NCBI GenBank assembly: GCA_965267475.1 | Contig: OZ254079.1 | Span: forward strand, 310,001 to 374,000 | Reading direction: 5' to 3' | DNA length: 64,000 nucleotides | Source of the DNA: JBCBKU01 sp965267475 | GTDB taxonomy: Bacteria > Pseudomonadota > Alphaproteobacteria > Rhodobacterales > Rhodobacteraceae | Part shown: piece by piece, positions 18,333-27,306 of the stretch | Numbering within the stretch: the stretch's first letter is position 1 | Layout of the letters: every line of letters begins with the position of its first letter | The notes under the pieces: generated by a model | Database searches by the model: none | What the model was told of the DNA's origin: nothing | What the model saw: the letters and a program-made list of their open reading frames with translations, nothing else | Translations under genes and position numbers: made by a program

Positions 18333-19418
18333 ATGCACATGAGCGAAAGCCTGATCGAAATCTATACGCGATTGGCCGGCGAAGGGCGTCTGAGGCCCGA
18401 TCCGGCACAGCAGGCCGTCTTGCCAGAATTTGAAAGGATCAGGGAAGGCCTGGCCGAAGCCGCGAAACCTCGCGGTTTGACGGGGCTGTTCTCGAAGGGC
18501 CCAGACGCACCCCACGGCCTTTATCTTTGGGGCGGTGTTGGGCGCGGCAAGTCGATGTTGATGGATCTGTTCCATGCAAGCATTCAAAGCGTGCCGTCGA
18601 AGCGGGTGCATTTTCACGCGTTCATGCAGGACATCCAAAGCGGCTTGCACGAAGCCCGGAAGACCGGCGTAGATGACGCGATCTTGCCTGTTGCTGACAA
18701 GGTTGCGTCCGAAGTCCGGCTTCTCTGTTTCGATGAAATGCAGATCACCGACATTGCCGATGCCATGATCGTTGGTCGCCTGTTCGAACGGCTATTTGAG
18801 GCAGGCGTTGTCGTCGTGACGACATCGAACCGGCTGCCGGACGACCTGTACAAGGACGGGTTGAACCGTCAATTGTTCCTGCCCTTCATCGAACTTTTGA
18901 AAGCCCGCATGGTGGTTTGGGAACTCGCCTCGCCCACTGATTACCGGCAAAACCTATTGTCAGGTGCCCGCGTCTTTTTCCATCCTGCCGACAGCAGAGC
19001 GCGCACGGCTCTAGATGCGATCTGGATCGAGATGACGGGCGGGATCTCCGAGCCGCTCACCCTGAAAGTCAAAGGTAGAGAGGTCGAACTTTCCAGATTC
19101 CGGAACGGGGTTGCCCGCGTCTCGTTCGCCGAGATGTGTGGGCGACCCTTGGGTCCGGCGGACTATCTGGCCGTGGCGGAAACCGTCCGGGTGTTGATCC
19201 TGGAAGACATCCCAAGGCTGTCCAGCGAGAACTATAATGAAGCCAGGCGCTTTGTGACGCTGATCGATGCGCTTTACGAAGGCAAGGTTAAGCTGATCGC
19301 CTCGGCCGCCGACATTCCAGAGCGGTTGTATATCGAAGGCGAAGGCGCCTTTGAATTTGAACGAACGGCGTCACGGCTGCGGGAAATGCAGTCCGATGGA
19401 TGGGGCGGCACGCCCTGA
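18333..19418 (+). CDS. zapE: Cell division protein ZapE (AFG1-like ATPase)
   Basis: ATPase of the AFG1/ZapE family, which acts at the division ring in bacteria and in membrane protein quality control in mitochondria. The 361 residues include the Walker A loop WGGVGRGKSMLMD (about residues 65-77), Walker B LLCFDEMQITD (about 130-140), a sensor region TSNRLPDDLY and the C-terminal EDIPRLSSENYNEARRFVTL. Length matches the family. It stands alone, followed by a hairpin repeat at 19480-19526. Confidence 0.92.
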   Translation: MHMSESLIEIYTRLAGEGRLRPDPAQQAVLPEFERIREGLAEAAKPRGLTGLFSKGPDAPHGLYLWGGVGRGKSMLMDLFHASIQSVPSKRVHFHAFMQDIQSGLHEARKTGVDDAILPVADKVASEVRLLCFDEMQITDIADAMIVGRLFERLFEAGVVVVTTSNRLPDDLYKDGLNRQLFLPFIELLKARMVVWELASPTDYRQNLLSGARVFFHPADSRARTALDAIWIEMTGGISEPLTLKVKGREVELSRFRNGVARVSFAEMCGRPLGPADYLAVAETVRVLILEDIPRLSSENYNEARRFVTLIDALYEGKVKLIASAADIPERLYIEGEGAFEFERTASRLREMQSDGWGGTP

Positions 19419-19479
19419 CCAAATTGCGCGCCGCCAGCGCGAGACATCTGGCACGTCGTGCGATATAAGAGGCGCGCTG

Positions 19480-19526
19480 CCCCCCAAACCCGCCGGAGTA
19501 TTTCCGGCCAAGATGAATGAGGGGGG
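19480..19526. repeat. Intergenic nested hairpin element
   Basis: Outer arms CCCCCC (19480-19485) and GGGGGG (19521-19526) enclose an inner stem GCCGGA-GTATT-TCCGGC. From memory, similar CCGGAGTATTT-containing hairpins recur between genes in Rhodobacterales genomes. It may end the zapE transcript or shape the 5' leader of the TPR gene. Only one copy is seen in this window. Confidence 0.5.
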
Positions 19527-19542
19527 CACTGGGAGAGTTTGC

Positions 19543-21186
19543 ATGACATATTTTGATTTGGGCGCATATGGGCGCGGCGTCACAACCGTTTCCGAGGCGG
19601 CGCAGACTTGGGTGAACCGCGGGATCAACTGGCTTTATGGTTATAACCATGAAGAGGCGGTCGTCTGCTTCGAGAAGGCCGCGGCGGAAGATCCGGGATG
19701 CGTTTTTGCGCAATGGGGCATCGCTTACGGCATCGGCCCGAATTACAACAAGCCCTGGGAATTCTTCGAGCCGGAAGAAAAGGCGGCTGCGTTGGAAAAG
19801 GCCCACAGTGCGTTGAAGGCTGGGTTGGCCGCCGCAGACAATGTGACGCCCGCGGAGAGGGGCCTGTTGACGGCCCTGGCGGAACGGTATCCCGAAGATC
19901 CGACCATCGAGGATTATGCACCCTGGAATGATGCTTTCGCAGATGCCATGCGTCCGGTCTATGCCGCGAACCCTGGTGACCTCGATATCGCGACCATCTT
20001 TGCCGAAGCCCTGATGAACCGGACGCCCTGGCTTCTCTGGGACTTGCCAAAAGGGGAGCCCGCCGAAGGCGCTTCGACTGTCGAGGCCCGGAAGGTCCTT
20101 GAAGACGCATTCGCGAACGATCCCGCAGCCTGGGACCATCCCGGGCTTCTGCACCTTTACATCCACTTGATGGAAATGTCGCCCTGGCCCGAACTGGCGC
20201 TGCGTCACGGCGACCGCCTGACCGAGCTTGTGCCAGGATCCGGCCATCTGATCCACATGGCGACCCATATCGACGTGCTCTGCGGCGACTATCAGAATGT
20301 GGTGTCGCGCAATCGCGCCGCCTTTCAGGTGGATCAGGCCTTCTTGGATCATGCTGGCAGTGAGAACTTCTATACCGTCTACCGGATCCACAACATCCAT
20401 TTCGAGATGTATGGCGCCATGTTCCTGGCGCAGCCGACACCGGCGCTGGATGCCGCCGCACGGTTAAAGGTCGCGCTACCGGACGCGACGGTGCGGTATC
20501 TGCCGCAATTGTTTGAGGCCTTCATCGGCATGAGGACACATGTTCAGGTGCGCTTCGGTATGTGGCATGAAATTCTGAACGAGCCCTTTGCCGAGGACAC
20601 GGAACTCTACAGCTATTCCACCGCGCTCTTGCACTATGGCCGGACAATCGCATTGGCCAATCTTGGTCGGACGGATGAGGCAGCCGAGGAATTGACGGCT
20701 TTCCGTGCGGCGGCGGCGGCGGTTCAGGAAGACAGGTTCATGTTCAACAACCCCTGCGCCGACGTCCTGAACGTGGCTGACGCGATGGCGGCGGGAGAGC
20801 TTTCGTATAAATCCGGGCAGATCGAAGACGGGTTTGCCCATCTCAGACGCGCCGTCGAACTGGATGACGGGCTGCTGTACGACGAACCCTGGGGCTGGAT
20901 GCAGCCGACCCGGCATGCGCTGGGCGCGCTTCTTCTGGACCAAGGCCGATACGAAGAGGCGGAAGCCGTGTATCGCGCCGATCTTGGGCTCGATCAGACA
21001 TTGGCCCGTGCCTGCCAGCACCCGAAGAATATCTGGAGCCTGCATGGCCTGCACGAATGCCTGACGCATCGCGGCGAGACGGTCGAAGCACCCCATATCA
21101 AGGCACAACTCGACCAGGCCCTGGCGCGGGCGGAAGTGCCGGTGCGTGCCTCGTGCTATTGCCGGAATACGGCTAAGGCAGCCTGA
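19543..21186 (+). CDS. Tetratricopeptide repeat protein, TTC38-like
   Basis: A 547-residue soluble protein of TPR helices. The N-terminal region with WVNRGINWLYGYNHEEAVVC, AAEDPGCVFAQWGIAYGIGP and a conserved NYNKPW is typical of the TTC38-like family. The middle has HIHLMEMS-like HLYIHLMEMSPWPE and further TPRs follow. It ends in ASCYCRNTAKAA, where the CxC pair is a likely conserved tail motif. There is no signal peptide. I chose the ATG at 19543, after GGGAGAG; upstream in-frame codons lie across the hairpin repeat. The biochemical role of the family is not known. Confidence 0.85.
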   Translation: MTYFDLGAYGRGVTTVSEAAQTWVNRGINWLYGYNHEEAVVCFEKAAAEDPGCVFAQWGIAYGIGPNYNKPWEFFEPEEKAAALEKAHSALKAGLAAADNVTPAERGLLTALAERYPEDPTIEDYAPWNDAFADAMRPVYAANPGDLDIATIFAEALMNRTPWLLWDLPKGEPAEGASTVEARKVLEDAFANDPAAWDHPGLLHLYIHLMEMSPWPELALRHGDRLTELVPGSGHLIHMATHIDVLCGDYQNVVSRNRAAFQVDQAFLDHAGSENFYTVYRIHNIHFEMYGAMFLAQPTPALDAAARLKVALPDATVRYLPQLFEAFIGMRTHVQVRFGMWHEILNEPFAEDTELYSYSTALLHYGRTIALANLGRTDEAAEELTAFRAAAAAVQEDRFMFNNPCADVLNVADAMAAGELSYKSGQIEDGFAHLRRAVELDDGLLYDEPWGWMQPTRHALGALLLDQGRYEEAEAVYRADLGLDQTLARACQHPKNIWSLHGLHECLTHRGETVEAPHIKAQLDQALARAEVPVRASCYCRNTAKAA

Positions 21187-21268
21187 TCGCGAACAAGCGT
21201 TGACAGAGCCCTGAGTCGCGCCTAAAAGCGCGGCTTCCGAGAGACATCCGCAAGACGAGATCGCCCAA

Positions 21269-21532
21269 ATGGCCAATACGCCTCAGTCGAAGAAACGCGC
21301 CCGCCAGAACGTCCGCCGCCAAGCCGTCAACAAGGCGCGCCGGTCGCGGATCCGTACTTTCCTCCGCAAGGTGGAAGAGGCGATTGAATCGGGCGACAAG
21401 GACAATGCCGCCACGGCGCTGCGGGCCGCACAGCCTGAACTGATGCGTGGCGTGACCAAAGGTGTCTACAAAAAGAACACAGCTGCGCGAAAAATGTCGC
21501 GGCTTTCCGCCCGCGTCAAAGCCATCGGCTGA
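21269..21532 (+). CDS. rpsT: 30S ribosomal protein S20
   Basis: Small-subunit protein that binds 16S rRNA near helix 44 and the 5' domain. It has 87 residues, the family length, and is strongly basic. The N-terminal ANTPQSKKRARQNVRRQAVN and the C-terminal KGVYKKNTAARKMSRLSARV are diagnostic. It is followed by a clear terminator at 21555-21584. Its place directly upstream of dnaA is common in alphaproteobacteria. Confidence 0.97.
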   Translation: MANTPQSKKRARQNVRRQAVNKARRSRIRTFLRKVEEAIESGDKDNAATALRAAQPELMRGVTKGVYKKNTAARKMSRLSARVKAIG

Positions 21533-21554
21533 GGCGACGCAAGCCGAGCCAAAG

Positions 21555-21584
21555 AATCGCGCCCCTTCGGCGCGATTTTTTTTT
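21555..21584 (+). terminator. Rho-independent terminator of rpsT
   Basis: Perfect 9-base-pair stem AATCGCGCC (21555-21563) with GGCGCGATT (21569-21577), a 5-base loop CCTTC, then a run of T residues to 21584. It lies 23 bases after the rpsT stop. Confidence 0.93.
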
Positions 21585-22178
21585 GAGAGTCTCGGCAGAC
21601 CTAGACGGATTCGGCCTCAGTTCACGCGAGTCAAGTTTGAAGATCAGTTGCGACGCGGCGGTCCCGGTTGCTAGTTTTGCCGAGTGATTCATGTTGCCTT
21701 GGGGGACAAGCGATCAAGTTGAGGACGGGCCGGGACGACGCGGGGATGAACCGCTTCTGATCGGGAATGCTGGGTGACCCGAATTCAATCAGGATCGTTG
21801 TCGGGACATGTGCTGGTGTGGGGTATTGCCGGCTGTTCTGACGTGAAGGGACCGAATGCTTGCCGTGCGGCTGCGCGCGAGAAGCTTGCCTGAATTGTCC
21901 GACCGACCGTACCGCGGCGCATAGATCGCGTGGCAGTCAGCCTGTGCTGGGACAGGTGGCCTCGTGGGACAGCGTCCGTTGGTGCGGAACCCGTGCGTCG
22001 CAGGTTTTGGTGCGGACATGCTATCGAGCGTTGTTCCGTTCGCGCGAAACTTGTGTGCAAGGGACAGGTGAGGTGTGTCCAGAAGGGATACTTGCGCGTC
22101 GATGACCCCGGGGCGCGCAGGGGGTCGGTCTGACTTGGCTGGCTTGTAACGAAAAGCGAAGAAACGGATCAAAGGTAG
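21585..22178. other. Gene-free region upstream of dnaA
   Basis: 594 bases with no credible gene. The short ORFs on both strands have no ribosome site or recognisable product. I looked for DnaA boxes (TTATNCACA or the complement) and found no exact copy, and there is no AT-rich block, so I do not call it oriC. It does contain the 10-mer GGGACAGGTG twice (21949-21958 and 22061-22070) and a hairpin GACCCC...GGGGTC at 22104-22126, about 55 bases before dnaA. It probably holds the dnaA promoter and leader. Confidence 0.6.
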
Positions 22179-23543
22179 ATGACTAATGAAGCCTGGGGCG
22201 CAGCAAGACAAAACCTTATCAAGGCAGTCGGCAAGAATAACTATGTGAACTGGATAGAGCCGCTGGAACTCGCGCGGATCGAAGCAGGGGTGGCAAGCTT
22301 TCAGGTCCCGACACCGTTCATGGGGGACTGGGTTCAACGAAATTTTGGAGAACAGATTCTCCAGCAACTCAACCAATCCGGCGCCGAAGTGGCACGGCTT
22401 GAGTTCAACGTATCCCAATCAGCCAAGTTGGTATCAAAAAGCGCGAAGACAGCAGCCGCGGGGCGGCCTGAATTGCGGAAGTTCCCGACCGAAACGGGCG
22501 ACTTGCCCGGCGCGCCGCTCGATGCCCGTTTCACATTCGACAGCTTTGTCGTCGGGAAACCGAACGAGCTGGCCCATGCCGCTGCAAAACGCGTCGGCGA
22601 AGGCGGCTCGGTCACATTCAATCCGCTCTTTCTTTACGGGGGTGTCGGGCTTGGCAAGACGCACCTGATGCATGCGATTGCATGGGAGCTTCAGCGCAGA
22701 AGCCCCGAGAAGAAGATCGTCTATCTGTCGGCGGAACAGTTCATGTACCGCTTTGTGCAGGCGTTGCGCGACAAGGACATGATGGCCTTCAAACAACTTT
22801 TCCGGTCTGTCGATGTTCTTATGGTCGATGATCTTCAGTTCATCGCAGGCAAGGATGCAACCCAAGAAGAGTTCTTCCACACGTTCAACGCGCTTGTGGA
22901 CCAGAACAAACAAATCATCGTCTCAGCCGATCGTGCACCGACCGAATTGCCGGGCATCGAAGACCGTATCGTCAGCCGGATGCAATCGGGTCTTGTCGTC
23001 GATCTGCATCCCACCAACTACGAACTCCGATTGGGAATTCTTCAACAGAAGGTCGAGCTGTACTCGGAACAGTTCAAAGATTTGGCCATCGCCGACGGTG
23101 TGCTTGAGTTTCTTGCGCACCGGATTTCGACCAATGTGCGCGTGCTGGAAGGCGCCTTGATGCGTCTATTTGCATTCGGGTCGTTGGTCGGGCGCGAAAT
23201 CACGCTTGAACTGACGCAGGACTGCCTGGCCGATATCCTGCGGGCGTCCGACCGGAAAATCACGATCGAGGAAATTCAGCGCAAGGTCTCGGACCATTTT
23301 AACATCCGCATATCGGACCTGATCGGCCCGAAACGTGTGCGTATGTTCGCCCGGCCGCGCCAGATTGCCATGTATCTCTGCAAGCAGCTGACATCGCGGT
23401 CCTTGCCCGAGATCGGGCGCAGGTTTGGGGGGCGCGATCACACCACTGTCCTGCATGGGGTGCGGCGCATCGACGACCTGCGGACGAAAGACAGCCAGAT
23501 CGCCGAGGATCTGGAGCTTTTGCGTCGGTCGCTGGAGGCCTAG
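22179..23543 (+). CDS. dnaA: Chromosomal replication initiator protein DnaA
   Basis: AAA+ initiator that binds oriC and opens the duplex. The 454 residues show domain I (to about 75), a short linker, then the ATPase: Walker A GGVGLGKTHLMHA (about residues 151-163), Walker B VLMVDDLQFI (about 210-219), the sensor region and box VII arginine area. Domain IV at the C-terminus carries RQIAMYLCKQ and the DNA-recognition segment GRRFGGRDHTTVLHGVRRI. AAAGGTAG precedes the ATG. dnaN follows after 137 bases that include a strong hairpin. Confidence 0.98.
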   Translation: MTNEAWGAARQNLIKAVGKNNYVNWIEPLELARIEAGVASFQVPTPFMGDWVQRNFGEQILQQLNQSGAEVARLEFNVSQSAKLVSKSAKTAAAGRPELRKFPTETGDLPGAPLDARFTFDSFVVGKPNELAHAAAKRVGEGGSVTFNPLFLYGGVGLGKTHLMHAIAWELQRRSPEKKIVYLSAEQFMYRFVQALRDKDMMAFKQLFRSVDVLMVDDLQFIAGKDATQEEFFHTFNALVDQNKQIIVSADRAPTELPGIEDRIVSRMQSGLVVDLHPTNYELRLGILQQKVELYSEQFKDLAIADGVLEFLAHRISTNVRVLEGALMRLFAFGSLVGREITLELTQDCLADILRASDRKITIEEIQRKVSDHFNIRISDLIGPKRVRMFARPRQIAMYLCKQLTSRSLPEIGRRFGGRDHTTVLHGVRRIDDLRTKDSQIAEDLELLRRSLEA

Positions 23544-23559
23544 ACACAACCGAAATCGC

Positions 23560-23590
23560 CGGGGTCAGGGGGCCACGCCCCTTGACCCCG
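23560..23590 (+). repeat. Strong hairpin between dnaA and dnaN
   Basis: CGGGGTCA (23560-23567) pairs perfectly with TGACCCCG (23583-23590), extended inward by GGGG with CCCC across a one-base bulge. No T run follows on either side, so it is not a standard intrinsic terminator. It may limit read-through or set the 3' end of the dnaA mRNA. Confidence 0.6.
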
Positions 23591-23680
23591 ATTCGCAAAC
23601 CCTCGACAACTGTTCCAAAGGCTTGCAGGCCACGAAGAACCGGTTAATCTGACCGGCCCGGGCTGGATAAGGGACAGGGC

Positions 23681-24799
23681 ATGAAGATCAGCATCGAACG
23701 CGGCGCGCTTCTGAAGGCTGTCAGCCAGGCGCAATCGGTTGTCGAGCGTCGGAACACCATCCCGATCCTCGCCAATGTTCTGATCGAAGCCGAAGGCGAT
23801 GCGGTGACGTTCCGCGCCACTGATCTGGACATCGAGGTTGTGGACAAGGCCCCAGCACAGGTCGAGAAGGCGGGCGCGACGACCGTATCCGCCGTGACCT
23901 TGCACGAAATTGTTCGGAAGCTTCCTGATGGCGCGCTCGTCACACTCGCAGATGATGGGACCTCGGGGCGTTTGACTGTCGAGGCTGGACGCTCAAACTT
24001 CACGCTCGCGACGCTGCCAAAGGAAGACTTCCCAGTCATGGCGTCTTCCGAGTACTCTGCGAACTTTTCGGCTGATGCCCCAGTTCTGCGTCGCCTGTTC
24101 GACAAGTCGAAATTTGCGATCTCGACCGAGGAAACGCGATACTATCTGAACGGCGTGTATATGCACGTTGCGGATGCCGAGGGAAGCCAGACGCTGCGCT
24201 GTGTCGCCACGGACGGCCACCGACTGGCACGGATTGACGCGGATCTGCCAGATGGCGCGGGCGAGATGCCGGGTGTCATCGTACCGCGAAAGACTGTGGG
24301 CGAATTGCGCAAGCTTCTCGATGATGATGACCTGAAAGTTGCGGTGTCCGTCAGCGAAACCAAGGTTCGGTTCGCGACCCCGACGATCACTCTGACATCC
24401 AAGGTCATCGATGGGACGTTCCCGGATTACACGCGGGTCATCCCCGCAGGGAACACCAAGAAGCTTGAGGTGGACGCATCCGAATTTGCGCAAGCCGTGG
24501 ACCGGGTGGCCACGGTTTCATCGGAACGGTCGCGCGCCGTGAAACTGGCGCTGGACGAAGACCGCCTGATCCTGTCGGTCAACGCGCCCGACAGTGGCGC
24601 GGCGGAAGAAGAACTGGCCGTGGCCTATGGCGACGACAAGCTCGAAATCGGGTTCAACGCTCGGTATCTCCTGGAAATCGCCAGCCAGGTGGATCGTGAG
24701 AATGCGGTTTTCCTGTTCAACTCTTCCGGTGACCCGACCCTCATGCGCGAAGGCGGCGATCAGTCGGCTGTCTACGTCGTCATGCCGATGCGGGTTTGA
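23681..24799 (+). CDS. dnaN: DNA polymerase III subunit beta (sliding clamp)
   Basis: Ring-shaped clamp that tethers DNA polymerase III to DNA. It has 372 residues, the usual length, in three repeated domains. The start MKISIERGALLKAVSQAQSV, the middle FAISTEETRYYLNGVYMH and the end DPTLMREGGDQSAVYVVMPM(RV) are typical of the family. The stop overlaps the TTG start of recF (TTGA). It is also the likely partner of the ImuB homologue encoded at 4426-6081. Confidence 0.98.
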   Translation: MKISIERGALLKAVSQAQSVVERRNTIPILANVLIEAEGDAVTFRATDLDIEVVDKAPAQVEKAGATTVSAVTLHEIVRKLPDGALVTLADDGTSGRLTVEAGRSNFTLATLPKEDFPVMASSEYSANFSADAPVLRRLFDKSKFAISTEETRYYLNGVYMHVADAEGSQTLRCVATDGHRLARIDADLPDGAGEMPGVIVPRKTVGELRKLLDDDDLKVAVSVSETKVRFATPTITLTSKVIDGTFPDYTRVIPAGNTKKLEVDASEFAQAVDRVATVSSERSRAVKLALDEDRLILSVNAPDSGAAEEELAVAYGDDKLEIGFNARYLLEIASQVDRENAVFLFNSSGDPTLMREGGDQSAVYVVMPMRV

Positions 24800-25905
24800 C
24801 CGGAACCCTCGCCCTTACCCATTTGACGCTGTCTCATTTTCGGTCGCACAAGCGGTCGGAGTTGGACCTTGATGGCCGCCCGATTGCAATTCACGGTGCC
24901 AACGGCGCCGGGAAGACAAATGTGTTGGAGGCAGTATCCCTACTCTCGCCGGGTCGGGGATTGCGCCGCGCGGGGATCGACGACCTGTCGCGAAAGCCCG
25001 AGGGCTTGGGCTGGAAGATCACCGCCGATCTGACGTCCGGCCACCAGACCCATGCGATCGCCACCTGGGCAGAATCCGGAACGGCGCGCCAGACCACCAT
25101 TGACGAAAAGACCGCGCGGCAGATCGCGCTTGGTCGCATCGCGCGGGTCTTGTGGCTTGTTCCATCCATGGACCGGCTGTGGACCGAAGGCGCCGACGGA
25201 CGACGACGGTTCCTGGACCGGATCGCCCTCTCGTTTGAACCCGCCCATGCCGAAGCCACGTTGTCTTATGAAAAAGCCATGCGGGAACGAAATCGCCTGC
25301 TCAAAGATCAGGTGGCGGACGCCCATTGGTATGTCGCGCTGGAAAAACAGATGGCCGATGCCGGGGCGCGCATCGACCTGCACCGCCGCAACGCGCTTGC
25401 CCGTGTTGCAGCCGCACAAGACGGGGCCGAGACGGCTTTTCCCGCGGCGGCCCTTGCGTTGATCTTCGATGAGGCCCCCGCCCCCGAATGGGAGACGGAT
25501 GCGCTGGCCCAAGCCTTCGCCGATGGGCGCAGTCTTGACCTCCGCGCCGGGCGAACTCTGGTCGGCCCCCACCGCGTGGATCTTGAGGCCGTCTATTCCG
25601 ACAAGGCCATGCCCGCGGCGCAGTGTTCGACGGGCGAACAAAAGGCTCTCTTGATCTCGCTTGTCCTGTCCAACGCCCGGGCCTTGGCGGCCGAAATCGG
25701 AATGCCGCCGATCCTGCTTCTTGATGAGGTTGCGGCGCATCTTGACGCTGACCGGCGCGCGGCGCTTTACGATGAGATTTGCGCGCTGAAAGCGCAGGCC
25801 TGGATGACGGGCACAGGACCGGAACTGTTCGAAGCATTGGGCACACGCGCCCAGTCTTTCGAAGTGACCGATCAGGACGGGACATCCCGGATCAATCCGG
25901 TTTAG
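24796..25905 (+). CDS. recF: DNA replication and repair protein RecF
   Basis: SMC-like ATPase that helps load RecA at gaps. The 369 residues include Walker A GANGAGKTNVLEA (about residues 35-47), the family's HFRSHK near residue 15, a signature region TGEQKALLISLVLSNAR and Walker B PILLLDEVAAHLD. The start is a TTG overlapping the dnaN stop by 4 bases, so translation is coupled. In many relatives gyrB follows directly; here three other genes lie between. Confidence 0.96.
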   Translation: MTGTLALTHLTLSHFRSHKRSELDLDGRPIAIHGANGAGKTNVLEAVSLLSPGRGLRRAGIDDLSRKPEGLGWKITADLTSGHQTHAIATWAESGTARQTTIDEKTARQIALGRIARVLWLVPSMDRLWTEGADGRRRFLDRIALSFEPAHAEATLSYEKAMRERNRLLKDQVADAHWYVALEKQMADAGARIDLHRRNALARVAAAQDGAETAFPAAALALIFDEAPAPEWETDALAQAFADGRSLDLRAGRTLVGPHRVDLEAVYSDKAMPAAQCSTGEQKALLISLVLSNARALAAEIGMPPILLLDEVAAHLDADRRAALYDEICALKAQAWMTGTGPELFEALGTRAQSFEVTDQDGTSRINPV

Positions 25906-25928
25906 GGTCGCGCCAAAAGGGGACCGAG

Positions 25929-26678
25929 ATGCCAACCTTCAAAACCAAATTGCAGGGCGACGCCCGCCTGACCGCGCATGTGGCCACGATCCCGTCGCCG
26001 GTCGTTACACAGGCGATGGCGGCTTCCGGGGCGGACGCAGCGATCATCGACCTGGAACACGGTGCGGTCGACTATGGCACGGCGCATGCGATGATCGCCT
26101 CGCTCCAAGGGACTGATTGTGCGCCGCTGATCCGAATTACCGAGATCGACGAGGCACAAGTGAAACGCGTCCTGGATCTTGGGGCTGAAGGGGTTGTTTT
26201 TCCGCTGGTCCGCACAGTCGCCGATGCGCAACGCGCCGTGGCGTCCATGCATTATCCGCCCAAAGGCACGCGCGGCTTCGGGCCCTTTATCGCGCATTCA
26301 CACTACGACACCTCGCTGCCAGGGTATCAGGCGGCGGTCGAGCCGCACCTGGTCTGTTGTCTGCTCGTCGAAACCCGGGATGCCGTGGCCAACATCGAAG
26401 ATATCGCCGCAGTCCCGGGCGTCGACCTCTTGGTACCAGCACAGTTCGATCTGACGACCGACCTTGGAATATCGGGCCAGTTCGATCACCCGGACTATCT
26501 GGCGGCGCTTGCAAAAATCGAATCCGCCGCGAAGGCCGCCGGTGTTCCGCTGGGCCAGGCCGCCCTGAACAAGGATCAGGCCGAGGCCGCTTTTGCCCGC
26601 GGCTATCGATTGATCGCGGGCTTCGATGTGCTGTGGCTGAAGGGCGCGGCCACAGCGGCGCAGTCCTGGTGCGACTGA
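25929..26678 (+). CDS. HpcH/HpaI family aldolase
   Basis: Class II (metal-dependent) aldolase of the HpcH/HpaI family, which splits or forms 2-keto-3-hydroxy acids such as 2-keto-3-deoxy compounds to give pyruvate. The 249 residues show DAAIIDLEHGAVDY (catalytic His within about residues 38-51), the loop KGTRGFGPF and the metal-binding Glu in LLVETRDAVAN with Asp in LVPAQFDLTTDLG. I use the ATG at 25929, after GGGGACCGAG. The natural substrate is not predictable. Confidence 0.92.
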   Translation: MPTFKTKLQGDARLTAHVATIPSPVVTQAMAASGADAAIIDLEHGAVDYGTAHAMIASLQGTDCAPLIRITEIDEAQVKRVLDLGAEGVVFPLVRTVADAQRAVASMHYPPKGTRGFGPFIAHSHYDTSLPGYQAAVEPHLVCCLLVETRDAVANIEDIAAVPGVDLLVPAQFDLTTDLGISGQFDHPDYLAALAKIESAAKAAGVPLGQAALNKDQAEAAFARGYRLIAGFDVLWLKGAATAAQSWCD

Positions 26679-26685
26679 CGGGGCC

Positions 26686-27306
26686 ATGACCATTTCTGCT
26701 GCCGATCTCGCGCTTTACTGTGGCGCGCTTCTGATCCTGTTCCTCACGCCGGGGCCTGTTTGGGTCGCCTTGACCGCAAGGGCGCTGGCAGGCGGGTTCC
26801 ACGCGGCCTGGCCCCTGGCGCTGGGCGTGGTGGTGGGGGATGCGCTGTGGCCGCTGCTGGCCGTTCTGGGCGTCGCCTATCTGGTATCGGTCTTCTCGGG
26901 CTTCATGCTGGTCCTGAAATGGGTCGCAGCCGCCGTCTTTTTGATCATGGGTGCGCTGATCCTGAAAAACGCTGACAAGACCATCGCATCGGACAGCCGC
27001 CTGACCCGTCCGGGGATGTGGGCCGGGTTCCTGGCTGGGGTCGCGGTGATCCTTGGAAACCCTAAGGCGATCTTGTTCTATATGGGCGTCCTGCCGGGGT
27101 TCTTCGATCTGACCGCGATCACATGGGTCGACATCGGACTGATCGTACTGGCCTCGATCATCGTGCCGCTGGTCGGCAATATCTTCTTCGCATTGTTCAT
27201 CGACCGGGCGCGACGGCTTCTGACAACACCGTCAGCCCTGCGCCGTACGAACATCACCGCGGGGATGCTTTTGATCGGCGTCGGGCTGGTGATACCCTTC
27301 ACATGA
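26686..27306 (+). CDS. LysE family translocator
   Basis: Inner-membrane exporter of the LysE/RhtB superfamily, 206 residues with about six hydrophobic segments. The N-terminal LFLTPGPVWVALTARALAGG and the middle FLAGVAVILGNPKAILFYMG are the family's conserved stretches. Members export amino acids or similar compounds. Its stop overlaps the desaturase start by ATGA, and it begins 8 bases after the aldolase stop, so the three genes are probably one operon. Confidence 0.93.
   Translation: MTISAADLALYCGALLILFLTPGPVWVALTARALAGGFHAAWPLALGVVVGDALWPLLAVLGVAYLVSVFSGFMLVLKWVAAAVFLIMGALILKNADKTIASDSRLTRPGMWAGFLAGVAVILGNPKAILFYMGVLPGFFDLTAITWVDIGLIVLASIIVPLVGNIFFALFIDRARRLLTTPSALRRTNITAGMLLIGVGLVIPFT

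Noticed and set aside
19288..20400. A 370-codon minus-strand ORF opposite the TPR gene
   Set aside because: The product shows no recognisable motif and it covers the clearly conserved TPR repeats on the other strand.
22031..22040. GTTCCGTTC as a LexA site near dnaA
   Set aside because: The two GTTC units are separated by one base instead of seven.
21585..22178. Chromosomal origin (oriC) upstream of dnaA
   Set aside because: There is no exact DnaA box and no AT-rich unwinding region; gene order alone is not enough.
24940..25935. A 331-codon minus-strand ORF opposite recF
   Set aside because: It is the shadow of recF, whose Walker motifs are intact.
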